From: Lingula anatina
Lineage: Eukaryota > Brachiopoda > Lingulata > Lingulida > Lingulidae
Length of the DNA: 64,000 nucleotides
Direction of reading: 5' to 3'
Assembly: GCF_001039355.2 (NCBI RefSeq)
Contig: NW_019773714.1
Location: 92,651-156,650 of the forward strand
Part shown: one piece after another, positions 55,870-62,901 of the stretch
Numbering within the stretch: the first letter of the stretch is position 1
Layout of the letters: each line of letters begins with the position of its first letter
Position numbers and translations under genes: made by a program
Notes under the pieces: generated by a model
What the model saw: the letters and a program-made list of their open reading frames with translations, nothing else
The model's database searches: none
Told to the model about the DNA's origin: nothing

Positions 55870-56268
55870 GTTTAATATTTTTTCTAAGAATTGCTTTTAT
55901 TTATTCCAGATGCCTATCACTACACCAAACCAAAGCCAGGAAAGGTGGCCTCAGCTGTGGTGGCTAACGAGAAAGACTCATCTGGAGTTCCCCTTATCAC
56001 GACTCCCGCCATAGGAGCCACTGTGACCCCCAAAACGGAGTCCTCATTTGGAGGGGGCAGTCGGCCATATTCTGCGGGTCGACCTGGCTCAGCAACGAGA
56101 CGACCAGAGCTATCGCCATTCAAACAACCAGCGTCTTTGGCTGGGAAGTTATTCATGAAAGCAGGGAAGGCAGGAAAACATGACAATCGCATCAGTGTTA
56201 GTCAGCGCCCTTTTTCAGCCAGTAAAACTCGGCCTGGGTCTGCAAAGAGAATGGGATCAGCCAAATAA
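12413..56268 (+). CDS. Giant multidomain protein: cupredoxin-like, FN3 array and thioredoxin-like (59 exons)
   Basis: This is one gene assembled from 59 coding exons, all GT-AG, with phases that join without a break to 11,346 nt (3,781 aa plus TAA). Exon coordinates are given in the block entries that follow. Domain order: myristoylation motif and disordered head (1-86), about seven cupredoxin-like domains (87-804), a chitobiase/Fn3-associated-like domain (805-900), two FN3 (about 917-1115), disordered linker (1115-1757), about fourteen FN3 (1758-3405), thioredoxin fold (about 3445-3640) and a basic RPxSA tail (to 3781). No signal peptide or transmembrane segment is evident, so an intracellular, membrane-tethered scaffold is inferred. 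I do not recognise a named orthologue. The RPxSA tail is reminiscent of cytoskeletal or ciliary proteins, which is only suggestive. Exon borders are hand-called. Confidence 0.88.
12817..12975. repeat. Imperfect inverted-repeat element in intron after first coding exon
   Basis: A perfect 10-bp inverted repeat (CAGTGGACTA at 12844-12853 and TAGTCCACTG at 12856-12865) sits inside a larger imperfect one. TTTACTAGTTTG on the left pairs with CAGACTAGTAAA at about 12957-12968. GGTCAAATATGGCTGACC at about 12865-12882 resembles the reverse complement of the GGTCGCCATATTTGGCC stretch at about 12937-12954. This is probably a decayed nonautonomous DNA element; its class is unknown. Confidence 0.4.
13401..13568. 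mobile_element. hAT-like MITE, 168 bp
   Basis: The termini CAGGGGCGGATTTAG (left) and CTGGATCCGCCCCTG (right) are inverted repeats of the CAGGGGCGG type common at hAT ends. Both sides are flanked by AAAAT, a possible 5-bp target-site duplication, shorter than the usual 8 bp for hAT. The interior has no transposase. It lies in an intron of gene 1, and the small open frame across it is not a gene. Confidence 0.75.
15593..15862. mobile_element. Foldback/MITE-like element with about 100-bp imperfect arms
   Basis: The left arm begins GGCCCCATTCCCGTAGGCACC at 15593 and runs through GGGGACTCATGCTGAGTGCA and TTAACTGAATGACA. The right arm, ending at 15862, is its imperfect reverse complement (TGTCATTCAGTTAA, TGCACTCAGCGAGAGTCCCC, GGGAATGGGGC). 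Together they form a hairpin with a spacer of about 60 bases. Inner segments (GATCAATCC plus CTGTGGGGACTC) resemble the TIR MITE at 63469-63683, so they probably share a family. There is no coding capacity. Confidence 0.6.
22147..22175. repeat. (GA)n microsatellite
   Basis: This is a clean AG dinucleotide run just inside the intron after exon 16 of gene 1, followed by GA-rich sequence to about 22260. Confidence 0.9.
22461..23250 (+). other. Gene 1 exons 17-19: chitobiase/Fn3-associated-like domain
   Basis: Exons: 22461-22615, 22839-22945, 23178-23250 (residues 805-916). The segment IYYTTDGTSPLPHNKASKLY followed by a strand ending FLRAVAVSDDMLPSEIYT fits the small beta domain found near chitobiase/hexosaminidase C-termini (CHB_HEX_C_1 / Fn3-associated type). 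Its hallmark is a Y-Y-T-x-D-G-x-x-P motif and a closing A-x-A strand. In other proteins it is an accessory beta-sandwich with no catalysis. Here it joins the cupredoxin-like array to the first FN3 domain through an acidic Ser/Asp/Glu linker (GGEESDSDTE). Confidence 0.7.
23251..26108. other. Large intron 19 with six copies of a CCTAACCTCCGTTACG motif
   Basis: There is no coding exon within these 2.86 kb. A 16-bp motif recurs in one orientation at 23707-23722, 23897-23912, 24069-24084, 24927-24942, 25249-25264 and 25608-25623, with one to four changes between copies and irregular spacing. The intervening sequence is not obviously repeated. The intron is several times longer than its neighbours, so it may contain an inserted element whose ends I could not identify. 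Confidence 0.6.
26109..28217 (+). other. Gene 1 exons 20-24: FN3 domains 1-2
   Basis: Exons: 26109-26234, 26567-26719, 27131-27295, 27683-27779, 28050-28217 (about residues 917-1152). Each domain shows the FN3 pattern of a Trp strand (MEVFWEKPE; MAIVWRSIS), a G-Y strand (IRGYQILFNGVSYCE; ISGYMVYLNGQQCGSK) and a late Y-x-I/V-x-L/V-x-V strand (GRSYEITLEVYP; VIYKVVVAALP). FN3 domains are protein-binding beta-sandwiches. The last exon leaves the fold and becomes acidic linker (FRSEDEDIYKEYIEV). Spacing between FN3 strands and exon borders is regular, with about two to three exons per domain. Confidence 0.8.
27417..27460. repeat. (ATACC)n microsatellite
   Basis: Nearly nine perfect copies of a 5-bp ATACC unit lie in the intron after exon 22 of gene 1. 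An open frame across it is an artefact of the repeat. Confidence 0.95.
31100..33400. repeat. N-bounded duplicated segment, probably a misassembled haplotype
   Basis: A roughly 300-bp sequence (starting AAATTTTAAGATCAAATTC) occurs three times, at about 31105-31415, 31422-31790 and 33013-33380. Single Ns at 31416 and 33009 mark exactly where the second and third begin. Copies 1 and 3 are almost identical, while copy 2 carries scattered differences (for example a long T run and several SNPs). The segment between the Ns (31417-33008) also duplicates the intron and exon that follow 33400. This fits an alternative allele contig wedged into the scaffold. A real tandem duplication is possible but less likely. 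Confidence 0.85.
32424..33008 (+). pseudogene. Truncated second copy of gene 1 exon 28 (likely allelic artefact)
   Basis: After the acceptor TTTCTAG at 32417-32423, this reproduces the first roughly 585 bases of the exon at 33985-34730 almost base for base, then runs into the N at 33009 with no donor. Differences include an A/T change giving THK versus SHK, a synonymous T/C change, and Glu/Asp in the terminal acidic run. It cannot be spliced as it stands and is best regarded as the other haplotype of the same exon. Confidence 0.8.
37453..37716 (+). other. Candidate alternative 3'-terminal exon of gene 1
   Basis: An acceptor (AATTTCACAG|GGTAATG) at 37452 opens a frame in phase 0, the phase left by exon 29. 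It continues 61 codons (including DLDGLVTQSIDTQLGTVTNT and ETKKKVVIKNGQGRC) to TAG at 37636-37638. An AATAAA signal follows at 37711-37716, and no plausible donor is present. Used as a last exon, it would end the protein at about residue 1818, after the linker and before the long FN3 array. The main isoform skips it to 37756 in the same phase. Confidence 0.4.
37756..42440 (+). other. Gene 1 exons 30-40: FN3 domains 3-7
   Basis: Exons: 37756-37934, 38325-38444, 38648-38789, 39274-39412, 39618-39831, 40052-40172, 40377-40574, 40884-41115, 41422-41565, 41908-42009, 42345-42440 (residues 1758 to about 2320). Successive FN3 units are marked by the Trp strand and G-Y strand: ATLEWTPGV then IAGYQVVVDGKKLGS, CVVIGWTRP, GVDVTWDKP then VSGYQLFKDGKLYGS, and YQVTWWPG. 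Each closes with a Y-x-V strand (IYDVYVRAY, TYTVVVEAR). The GYxVxVDGKxxGS hairpin recurs in several units and resembles that of FN3 repeats in RIM-binding-type scaffold proteins; this is a resemblance by eye only. A short acidic insert (DGDSGIDGSSHIDEK) follows domain 6. Confidence 0.8.
42165..42201. repeat. (GA)n microsatellite
   Basis: This is a GAGAGATAGAGAGAG-type run in the intron before exon 40 of gene 1. Confidence 0.85.
42813..42848 (+). other. Candidate optional 36-nt microexon of gene 1
   Basis: It lies between the acceptor TTTAATGAAG (ending 42812) and the donor GATG|GTAAGG (42849). The 36 bases enter and leave in phase 1, exactly matching the flanking exons ending at 42440 and starting at 43646. 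It would insert 12 residues (GEIKNGVGKIED) in a linker between FN3 domains 7 and 8. The acceptor has a weak polypyrimidine tract, so inclusion may be regulated or absent. Confidence 0.4.
43163..43272. repeat. (TTATA)n microsatellite, about 110 bp
   Basis: About 22 near-perfect copies of a 5-bp TTATA unit lie in the intron before exon 41 of gene 1. Open frames full of Tyr/Ile across this run are artefacts. Confidence 0.95.
43940..44015. repeat. (TTTA)n microsatellite
   Basis: This is a TTTA/TTTC tetranucleotide run in the intron after exon 41 of gene 1, followed by a C-rich patch at about 44025-44040. The rest of that intron (to 44832) shows no feature. Confidence 0.9.
45794..45836. repeat. 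(CA)n microsatellite
   Basis: A CA dinucleotide run with two TA interruptions lies just after the donor of the 917-nt exon of gene 1. Confidence 0.9.
48322..53162 (+). other. Gene 1 exons 47-54: FN3 domains 13-16
   Basis: Exons: 48322-48500, 48815-48995, 50384-50557, 50903-51028, 51325-51479, 51795-51949, 52393-52529, 53005-53162. Trp strands YTAIQWEKPTTFG, SIKVMWEEPYV and MAHVSWQCPQSD alternate with G-Y hairpins ITGYKVYVNGVVEAV, KIKNYRVYLEDES and VSGYKVLVDGKQYGS. Domain 16 contains an insert of about 50 residues (exons 51-52: RKKDSGEVSSRTSENLQHVE) before its Trp strand. The intron 48996-50383 (1.4 kb) shows nothing beyond a (TAA)n run near 49340 and an A-rich stretch near 49450. C-G-rich intron sequence after 51950 includes a G run near 51990. 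Confidence 0.8.
53682..56268 (+). other. Gene 1 exons 55-59: thioredoxin-like domain and RPxSA tail
   Basis: Exons: 53682-53955, 54242-54434, 54891-55019, 55344-55511, 55910-56268 (residues 3408-3781). The thioredoxin fold is indicated by TAILFWTKWCLTSQRIM, where Trp-Cys-x-x-Ser occupies the active-site position (Cys about 3479), then YDFISVACN, and the cis-Pro loop YGVIGVPTLVIIHPE (Pro about 3598) with a following WQGRF strand. Canonical thioredoxins have CxxC; a CxxS site cannot do dithiol exchange, although a mixed disulfide is possible. A Ser/Lys-rich insert lies between the central strand and the cis-Pro loop. The tail repeats RPYSAGRPGSA, QRPFSA and RPGSAKRMGSAK. RPxSA motifs occur in several ciliary and microtubule proteins, but that link is inference. 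Confidence 0.8.
55825..55864. repeat. (TA)n microsatellite
   Basis: About 20 TA units lie in the last intron of gene 1, directly upstream of the terminal exon. Confidence 0.95.
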
Positions 56269-57830
56269 TTCTTTTGGACAAATGACATTTGAGCAGAAGT
56301 CAATTAAAAAGATTAGTCATAAACAATTTGGTCTACATAATCCACTTAATCAGTACAACAGTATATATATGGTATTTCATCTGAAGCAATAGTGCTGAAT
56401 ACCAGCCAGCCGCTTCAGTCTGTGTATTATGTATCTAAAAGATTAATATTTTAGATAAGTGGATTAATGTTCTGAATTATTGAACAGGGTAGTGTGTATT
56501 GTCAATGTCAGTCAACTGGAGTGGTCCAGTTGAAGGGTTTCACAAATGACACATCTGTGTAAATATTCACCTTTATCCATAATTATTTCATATATTCATA
56601 GATATTCATCTAAATCCTATTTCTTGATTGAATAAATTATGCAATGAAAGACCCACATATGTACCAGTGCGGCAGTTTCTGCTCTCTCTTTAAGAACAAG
56701 CATCATCAATATCACGTTCGCCTCAGCTGGGTCTCTCGAGACTTTTCACATTTTTAAAAAATATATTGGAAACTTTATTTTATTTTCAGTCAAATTTAGG
56801 TCATAGATCATTCCCATTGATATTTGTAATAAAATGTATTGTAGGGTTTTTCTACAACAAACAGGGTAATCAAATATGTATCTACACACCTGTGAGAGTG
56901 TGTTTTTTATGCTAAGTCACAATATTTGCTCAGAATAATATAAGCCTAGCTTCACAGTCACATATTTTTATTTTTAATATATAATATGGGGGGTTGGTCT
57001 CTCATGCGTTAGAAATTGCACTGCAGACGTATTTTAGATGAAAGGGGTATTGTCCTTTTATTGTATAAAGTTGTGCTTGAAATAATTTGGGACTAATTTA
57101 TTATTTTTTTTTGTATGCTCAGTTTTTTGAGACAGCCAAATTTTAATGTAAATATTGCATACAGTCTACTATCGAGACTCATTATCTAAGTGTGAATTGA
57201 TATTAAACATTGTAACTTTTTTCACAGGCCATTTTGCCATAAGCATCATCATATTATGCATGTGTTTATATATCACAGAATAATAATTTTATACGAGTTT
57301 TTTTAGGTATTGTCTCATAGTGTACTCAAGCAGATGAGTCTGCCTTTTTCTTATTAGATGAGATTAAATTAACTTCTCTTATAATTGTATTTAGCATTGT
57401 GCTCCATTCTGTAAGTGGTTTACTGCTGTCAATTTTACATACAATTTTCATGGAGATTGTTTTTTATATTTACTTTTTATTTTTTTCGCATTATCAAGAT
57501 TGCTTTCTTTTGATGTACATATTTATATTAAAATATATATTTTTACTTTATAACTAAGTTTTTCATTCCAGTTGTTTTATAAGTTTTCTTTGTGAAAGTT
57601 GTATTCTAATTTAAGCCAATTTTAGATCTCTTACATTTTTTCTACCGTCCATTTTTAGCGAGTATAAAGTTATTTAATCCTCTATTTATCATATAAATTT
57701 ATGTATATGTAAAGGTACACAGGCATATCATTAAAGCTTTGGATGTTTACATTTTATGCAAAATTCATAATATGGGTAAAAAGTGTAACTTTTCTATGAG
57801 CTTTGCAATAAACATTCACTGATATCAAAA
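56269..57830 (+). other. Gene 1 3' untranslated region and candidate polyadenylation sites
   Basis: There is no coding potential after the TAA at 56266-56268. AATAAA hexamers occur at 56631-56636, 56828-56833 and 57807-57812 and could end alternative 3' UTRs. Which is used cannot be told from sequence. Confidence 0.5.
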
Positions 57831-59214
57831 AGTTTGCCATTTCTTTGTTGTTCTGAAAATGTGTCTTACATCTTTCAGACATTTCAGTAGCTTGACAGAA
57901 CGTATTCCATTGCACAGAATCACCACTTTCATAAAAAAAAAAAAAAAAATCCCAACTTTCTGTCAGTAAGCAATTCCCAGAGAGCAATTTTCAAAGTCAA
58001 CATATATATATTCAAAGTAAAATTTATTTTCACATTTTTACACCCAACTTTGTGATAACCAACCCAATATTGAAAATATATTTAAGAATTGTTCCATATG
58101 TGTAATATAGAATACTTATTATTGAGTAAATGAAAGCCCAATGAAAACTNAATGAGTGCCACACCCAGACCCCAATACCGACAAAGCCCAAATTTTACGT
58201 GGAACGAGTTGAGATTATAGGTGACCTAAATCCATGAGATGGGTACGGGGGCCCTTACCGTCTAGGAGGAGAAGCGGTAACGGTAGCCGTCCGGCGGAGC
58301 CGGCGGAGCCAACGGAGCCGGCGGAGCCGGCGGAACGATCCGGACGGGACCGAAACCATGTGTACCGCCAGCGCTAACGCTGGTGGTACAATAATACCTT
58401 TCCCACGACTCCTATTTGTACCACAAAATAATCATCAGAGCAGAGCAGAGCAGTGATGCTTTTAAAAGCATCTGTTTGAATATTTTATCGACAGGTAGAA
58501 TGAACCATCCTGTCCTCAATAAAGACTTCTTCAAACACACATTTCTACATAATCATTGCAAACATACACACACAATACACATGTAAGAACTGTACAGCTG
58601 TGAATACACCATACACACATATATCATTAAAGCTTACAAAATAGGAATGTTCACCAATCAGTATGTGCACTGAGACGCATACTTGTACACAAAGGTTTAG
58701 GGTTTTGTGCCAACCAATCCCATTCTAATAAGCATACATAAACGTACATTATGATGTAATTTATTTGGCAAGACACCCTATTTATACTACAGAAAATATC
58801 AGGGTGATGTGTACCATTCCAATATCTTTTATATGGTATCTTTGTGTGTTAGCCAATTAAATTTCATGACAGTTTCGAATTTTTATGGAGTACGCACAAA
58901 CTGAAATAAGTATCACATTTCTGTACTTAAAACAGGTTCCCAGCCACACATACAAATACTTGCATAATACTCTATATGCTGCTTTCAAACTTGTGCAAAA
59001 TAACATAATACCAGCTGTTATAAAATTATATTTTTGAGGAGTACTTATCTGCATAATATTCTAATTCTATCATATGGTTAAATCCAGTGTTACAGAAATT
59101 TTCTTTACATACACCATTAACTGCAATGTTATCAGACATAAAAATTCTACTAGGTCATAGCAAAATTCCCAAGTAATTCATACAATGGTATTCTTACTAC
59201 AGTGTACTGGTAGT
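57831..59214. other. Intergenic region between convergent genes
   Basis: AT-rich spacer with an A run near 57932-57948, an assembly gap (N) at 58150 and the GC-rich hairpin element at 58151-58400. Otherwise I see no gene. Confidence 0.5.
58151..58400. repeat. GC-rich repeat with CCGGCGGAG units and TGTAC hairpin
   Basis: It starts directly after the N at 58150. A tandem-like CGGCGGAGC tract at about 58291-58334 is followed by an inverted repeat: TGTACCGCCAGCG (58361-58373) against CGCTGGTGGTACA (58378-58390), with one mismatch and a 4-nt centre. The layout, a GC-rich degenerate triplet tract and then a hairpin starting TGTAC, parallels the left-edge element at 1-250. It is probably a dispersed mobile element of unknown class. 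Confidence 0.5.
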
Positions 59215-59725
59215 GGTGCAATAAAGACAGTATTTATTTAGTCAAGAATTCAGGATGAGTACCATATTTTAATCTTTTACCATCAATTCACCAGCTATTT
59301 TCTCCATTATGAAAGATACTCAAAACCATGGTTTTGAATATGGTGCATCTTGGAGATTAAAGAAGTACTGAAATTTCCAGGAAAATATAATTTTTTGCTA
59401 TCTGAAGGTTTAGCACTCTTTATACCTATAAACATATTAACCAATAAATATCTAGTGCGCCAATATTTATATGACCCATAGTTTTGGGCTGTTTGTTTCA
59501 CCTACAGATAAGAGACAAAAATATAAAAATAAACTGTAAAGAATTAATAAGAATATTACTATTACAGAAAACCAGAATGCAACGAAACACCACATTAGAG
59601 ACAAAGACATAGCTGTCAAACAACTGGTAGATATTCAATCCCACCGTGTGAAACAAAATTATACAGACAGACACTCCGTCTACCCATATTGCTACCATAA
59701 TAATTATGCTAAACAATCCCAACAA
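59215..59725 (-). other. Likely SLC35C1 3' untranslated region
   Basis: AT-rich sequence downstream of the transporter stop codon. A minus-strand AATAAA (plus TTTATT at 59233-59238) is a candidate polyadenylation signal. Short open frames here lack homology or splice support. Confidence 0.4.
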
Positions 59726-62700
59726 CTACGACTTTATATCACCCTTCCCAGAGTTCTCCACATCCACCGATGCTAAACTTTCTGCCTTCTGCTCCGCCCT
59801 GTGAGATTCCTTCATCTCTGCCCGACGCACAAGCGTGTACGCGAACGAGCCACCGAGCACGACAAAGTTACTCAGCCACCACAGGAACAGCTTTGTCTCC
59901 TGGAAATAAATGCAGCCTAGGACCGTCTGAGCGCACGCCTTGGCTGTGCCAGAGATATTATGGGTCAGGGGCGACGTCACCTGAATCTGCAGTCCAGTTA
60001 CATAGCCAATGGCAAACCCGAACACTCCACTTATGTTCATGAAGAACCAAAACTGCAGATCGAAAAGTTTCGGAAAGTAGTAGACTTCTGGGAGCTCCCC
60101 AAACAGGAGCATCAGTGGTATGAAGAGGAATGAGGCATTGAAGTTATTGTAGAGGGCTAACCGCCACACGTTGTTGTCCACTGCTGGGAGGACTTTCTTG
60201 GTGTAGATGGCATTTAGGGCTACAAACAAACTGGCCAGGACTCCAAACATAACTCCACTGACCGACAGAGACCCTGGGAATGAAGAAAAGGGCTGGGAGT
60301 AGATTTTGTAAAAAACTGAAGTTATAGTTTATTTGGAATTGACATCAACTAAAGTTCTTATTTTTTATGGAATTGATTTATATCAATTAGAGAAAATTCT
60401 ATTTTTTTTATCAATTTAAGTACATACCAATGTAATACACTGACAAATAAAACTAAATTTATAGTCTAGAGGTGACTTCATATGTAAAGGTATAAATACT
60501 GCAGCTGCACTTATTAAATATTCATCATTTACATGTATATCACTCCAAGCCTGAGTGCATTTATGGGTGAAAATTCTGCCTCATGTATGCAGGCAACCCA
60601 TAAATAGTTCATTTTAGTACCTTAGAGAAGCAAAAGGTTGGTGGCATTAAAGACAGACACAGAATTTACATATGACACTTTTAAACTACACACACTGAAC
60701 AATATTGACAAAGAGTGTTAAAATTGGGGCCTGATTAATAATGAAAAACAACTTTGGTGTTATTCAGTCTGTGCCAATGAAGTTGCATTTCGAGCCACTT
60801 TCTCCTATTTTTCAGCCTTTTTACTTCATCCAAATTATGATCGTCTTGACATGATTTTTAGTCTCATTATTAGCCAATTCAACTGTGTCAAGTACATTTA
60901 ATGTGGGCAAACCATTCCTACCAATATTACTGAATGCTGAGTCCACTTCTTACATGCAGTCAGGTGTCAGTTTAAACTACACCCAAACATCTTTAAATCT
61001 CGGTGCTTTTCTAAGACAAAAGAACAGACCTAGCGAGACCTAAAAATTTGACAAGATTCACTGTGGACAGAAAAAAAGATGAAGAGACTATAAAACCAGC
61101 GACAGTCGCCATGGCACTTACCTGACGCCCCCTCCTGGTTGACACCTAAGCAGAATCCGCCAATGATCACAGCACAGCATGTTATAGCTCTCCAGGACGT
61201 ACTCTGGCCCAGAACGAAATAGGTTAATATCTGGAATGTGAAAGATTGTAATAATACTAATATGTGTATTGGGATTCTCTGACATATGTAATGGGATGTA
61301 TGACCTCATAGGTTAAAATCTAGAATGGTGAAGACTATAAGATGTATATATTGGAATTCTGTGACATACGAAATGGTCTATATTAAATATGTATTGAATT
61401 ATATGACAAAATAAAATGGCACGATTGGTTTATATTGAAACACATGTGAAATTTTAAAGCAAATCGAATGGCTAAGACTGAATTTTTTACCGAAATTCAA
61501 TGACATAAGAAATGTTTTAGTGAAACGTCTTTAAAATTATCTTATATATTTTAACTTTTGCTTACCACATTGAAAACTGTTGTTAGGGACCTCCCAACAA
61601 AGTAGAATGCCACTCCGACATTCCTCAAACACAGGTTGTTGAATGAGATCATACATATGAAGACAACAGATAAAGGTAGAACCTAAAACAAAGAGTATAC
61701 TTGATAACAAAATATAATAAGCATATGAACAAATGAGCCATTGAATTTTAAATTTTATTTTTTTATTGTTATATTAATTTATATTTATGGTTTCTCTTTA
61801 TTGGGAACTGGTTTTGAATTATATCATGGCAACATCATTTCAATTTGCCTTTCCCCAACCCCCATCTTCTCTGGCCACTCTTTTAAAGCTTTGTATTTGT
61901 AACTGGATTTGAATTCGGATATATATCTAACAAATACAAGGNACACATCTGTGTCTGTACATAATAAATTAAATAATTTTTTTAACGCTGACAACGTAAT
62001 ACTGACTACCACTGATCAATACATTTTCTTTATTCTATATCTTATATCAAATAATAATAATTTGGCAATATCCTATCAAATTTAGAATCATCCCCCCCCC
62101 CCCCCCCCAATCTTAATTCTTTCTTCCTTCCCCATTTCTGAAATTCACACACCTTTTAAATCAACTCTAGATTATTAACTTACCTCTCTAGCAACTTTGA
62201 GGTCAATTTTAAATGGTGGAAAGGAAACATAAGATGGTAATATGGCAGTCATGAGACTTAACAGACCACAGCACAGTACTGTCACAACACACTGGTACCA
62301 TGTCACAAACAACGGGGCATCAAGCTGGAAACAACATAGGGAAAAACATGTTTTATCTAGGCTGGTCAAAAACATGGTAAATCTTCATGCATTAAAAAAT
62401 AAAACCACTAGTATTACATCTTGTTTCAGCATTACATTTTTTTTTTTTTGCACATCTAATTTCACTTGTACTTAAAAGATAAAATTGATTTCAAAAGTAA
62501 CATACAGTATTTAGAACTGTTCTTGTCTCATTTTTCTCTCCTTACTGAGCAGGCCCGTAGCCAGGGGGGGTTGGGGGGTTGGGGGGGTTCGAAAGAACCG
62601 CCCCTTTTGCTGGGAAAAGGTCCACTTTGGGTAAAATTTGATCTATGATGAGGTCAATTTTAATGATGTTTTTATTTAAAAAGGTCCACTTTTTCAGAAA

Positions 62701-62901
62701 AAGAACCCCCCTTTTGAAATTGCTGGCTACGGGCCTGCTGAGTCACCTTAGTGTTCGATTATATTTGCCACTCCCAAACAAAAAAAAGAAAAATCTAAAA
62801 AAAAAAAAAAAAAAAAAAAATAGAGGTCATCACTTCTCACCTTGAGTTCTTTACTGTTTAGGAGATGTTTGTTCAAAAATACCAGTGATATGGAAACAAA
62901 C
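59726..62901 (-). CDS. SLC35C1: GDP-fucose transporter 1, 5'-partial (five exons)
   Basis: In transcript order the exons are 62901-62841, 62324-62184, 61682-61566, 61230-61122 and 60273-59726. All have GT-AG borders with matching phases, giving 324 residues plus stop; the known vertebrate protein is about 364, so roughly 40 N-terminal residues lie beyond the right edge. The family is the Golgi nucleotide-sugar transporters (drug/metabolite superfamily), which exchange luminal GMP for cytosolic GDP-fucose to feed fucosyltransferases. Recognisable blocks are [101 protein letters not shown] and [16 protein letters not shown]. Multiple hydrophobic helices are evident, and the cytosolic C-terminus is charged. 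It converges with gene 1; no functional link is implied. Nothing looks broken. Confidence 0.95.
61930..61970. other. Assembly gap (N) beside a dispersed hairpin-repeat terminus
   Basis: A single N at 61942 in an SLC35C1 intron is followed at 61943-61964 by 22 bases identical to 223-244 at the left edge. The gap therefore probably hides an unassembled copy of that repeat. Confidence 0.65.
62550..62737 (+). mobile_element. hAT-like MITE, 188 bp, in SLC35C1 intron
   Basis: The termini CAGGCCCGTAGCCAG and CTGGCTACGGGCCTG are perfect 15-bp inverted repeats. Both flanks carry CTGAG, a possible 5-bp target-site duplication. The interior is G-rich near the left end, has two GGTCCACTTT segments, and has no transposase. 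A degraded relative in opposite orientation is at 7568-7722. Confidence 0.8.
62790..62820. repeat. Poly(A) tract
   Basis: A run of A residues lies about 20 bases from an SLC35C1 exon, on the donor side in the minus orientation. Its length is likely polymorphic and prone to sequencing error. Confidence 0.9.
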
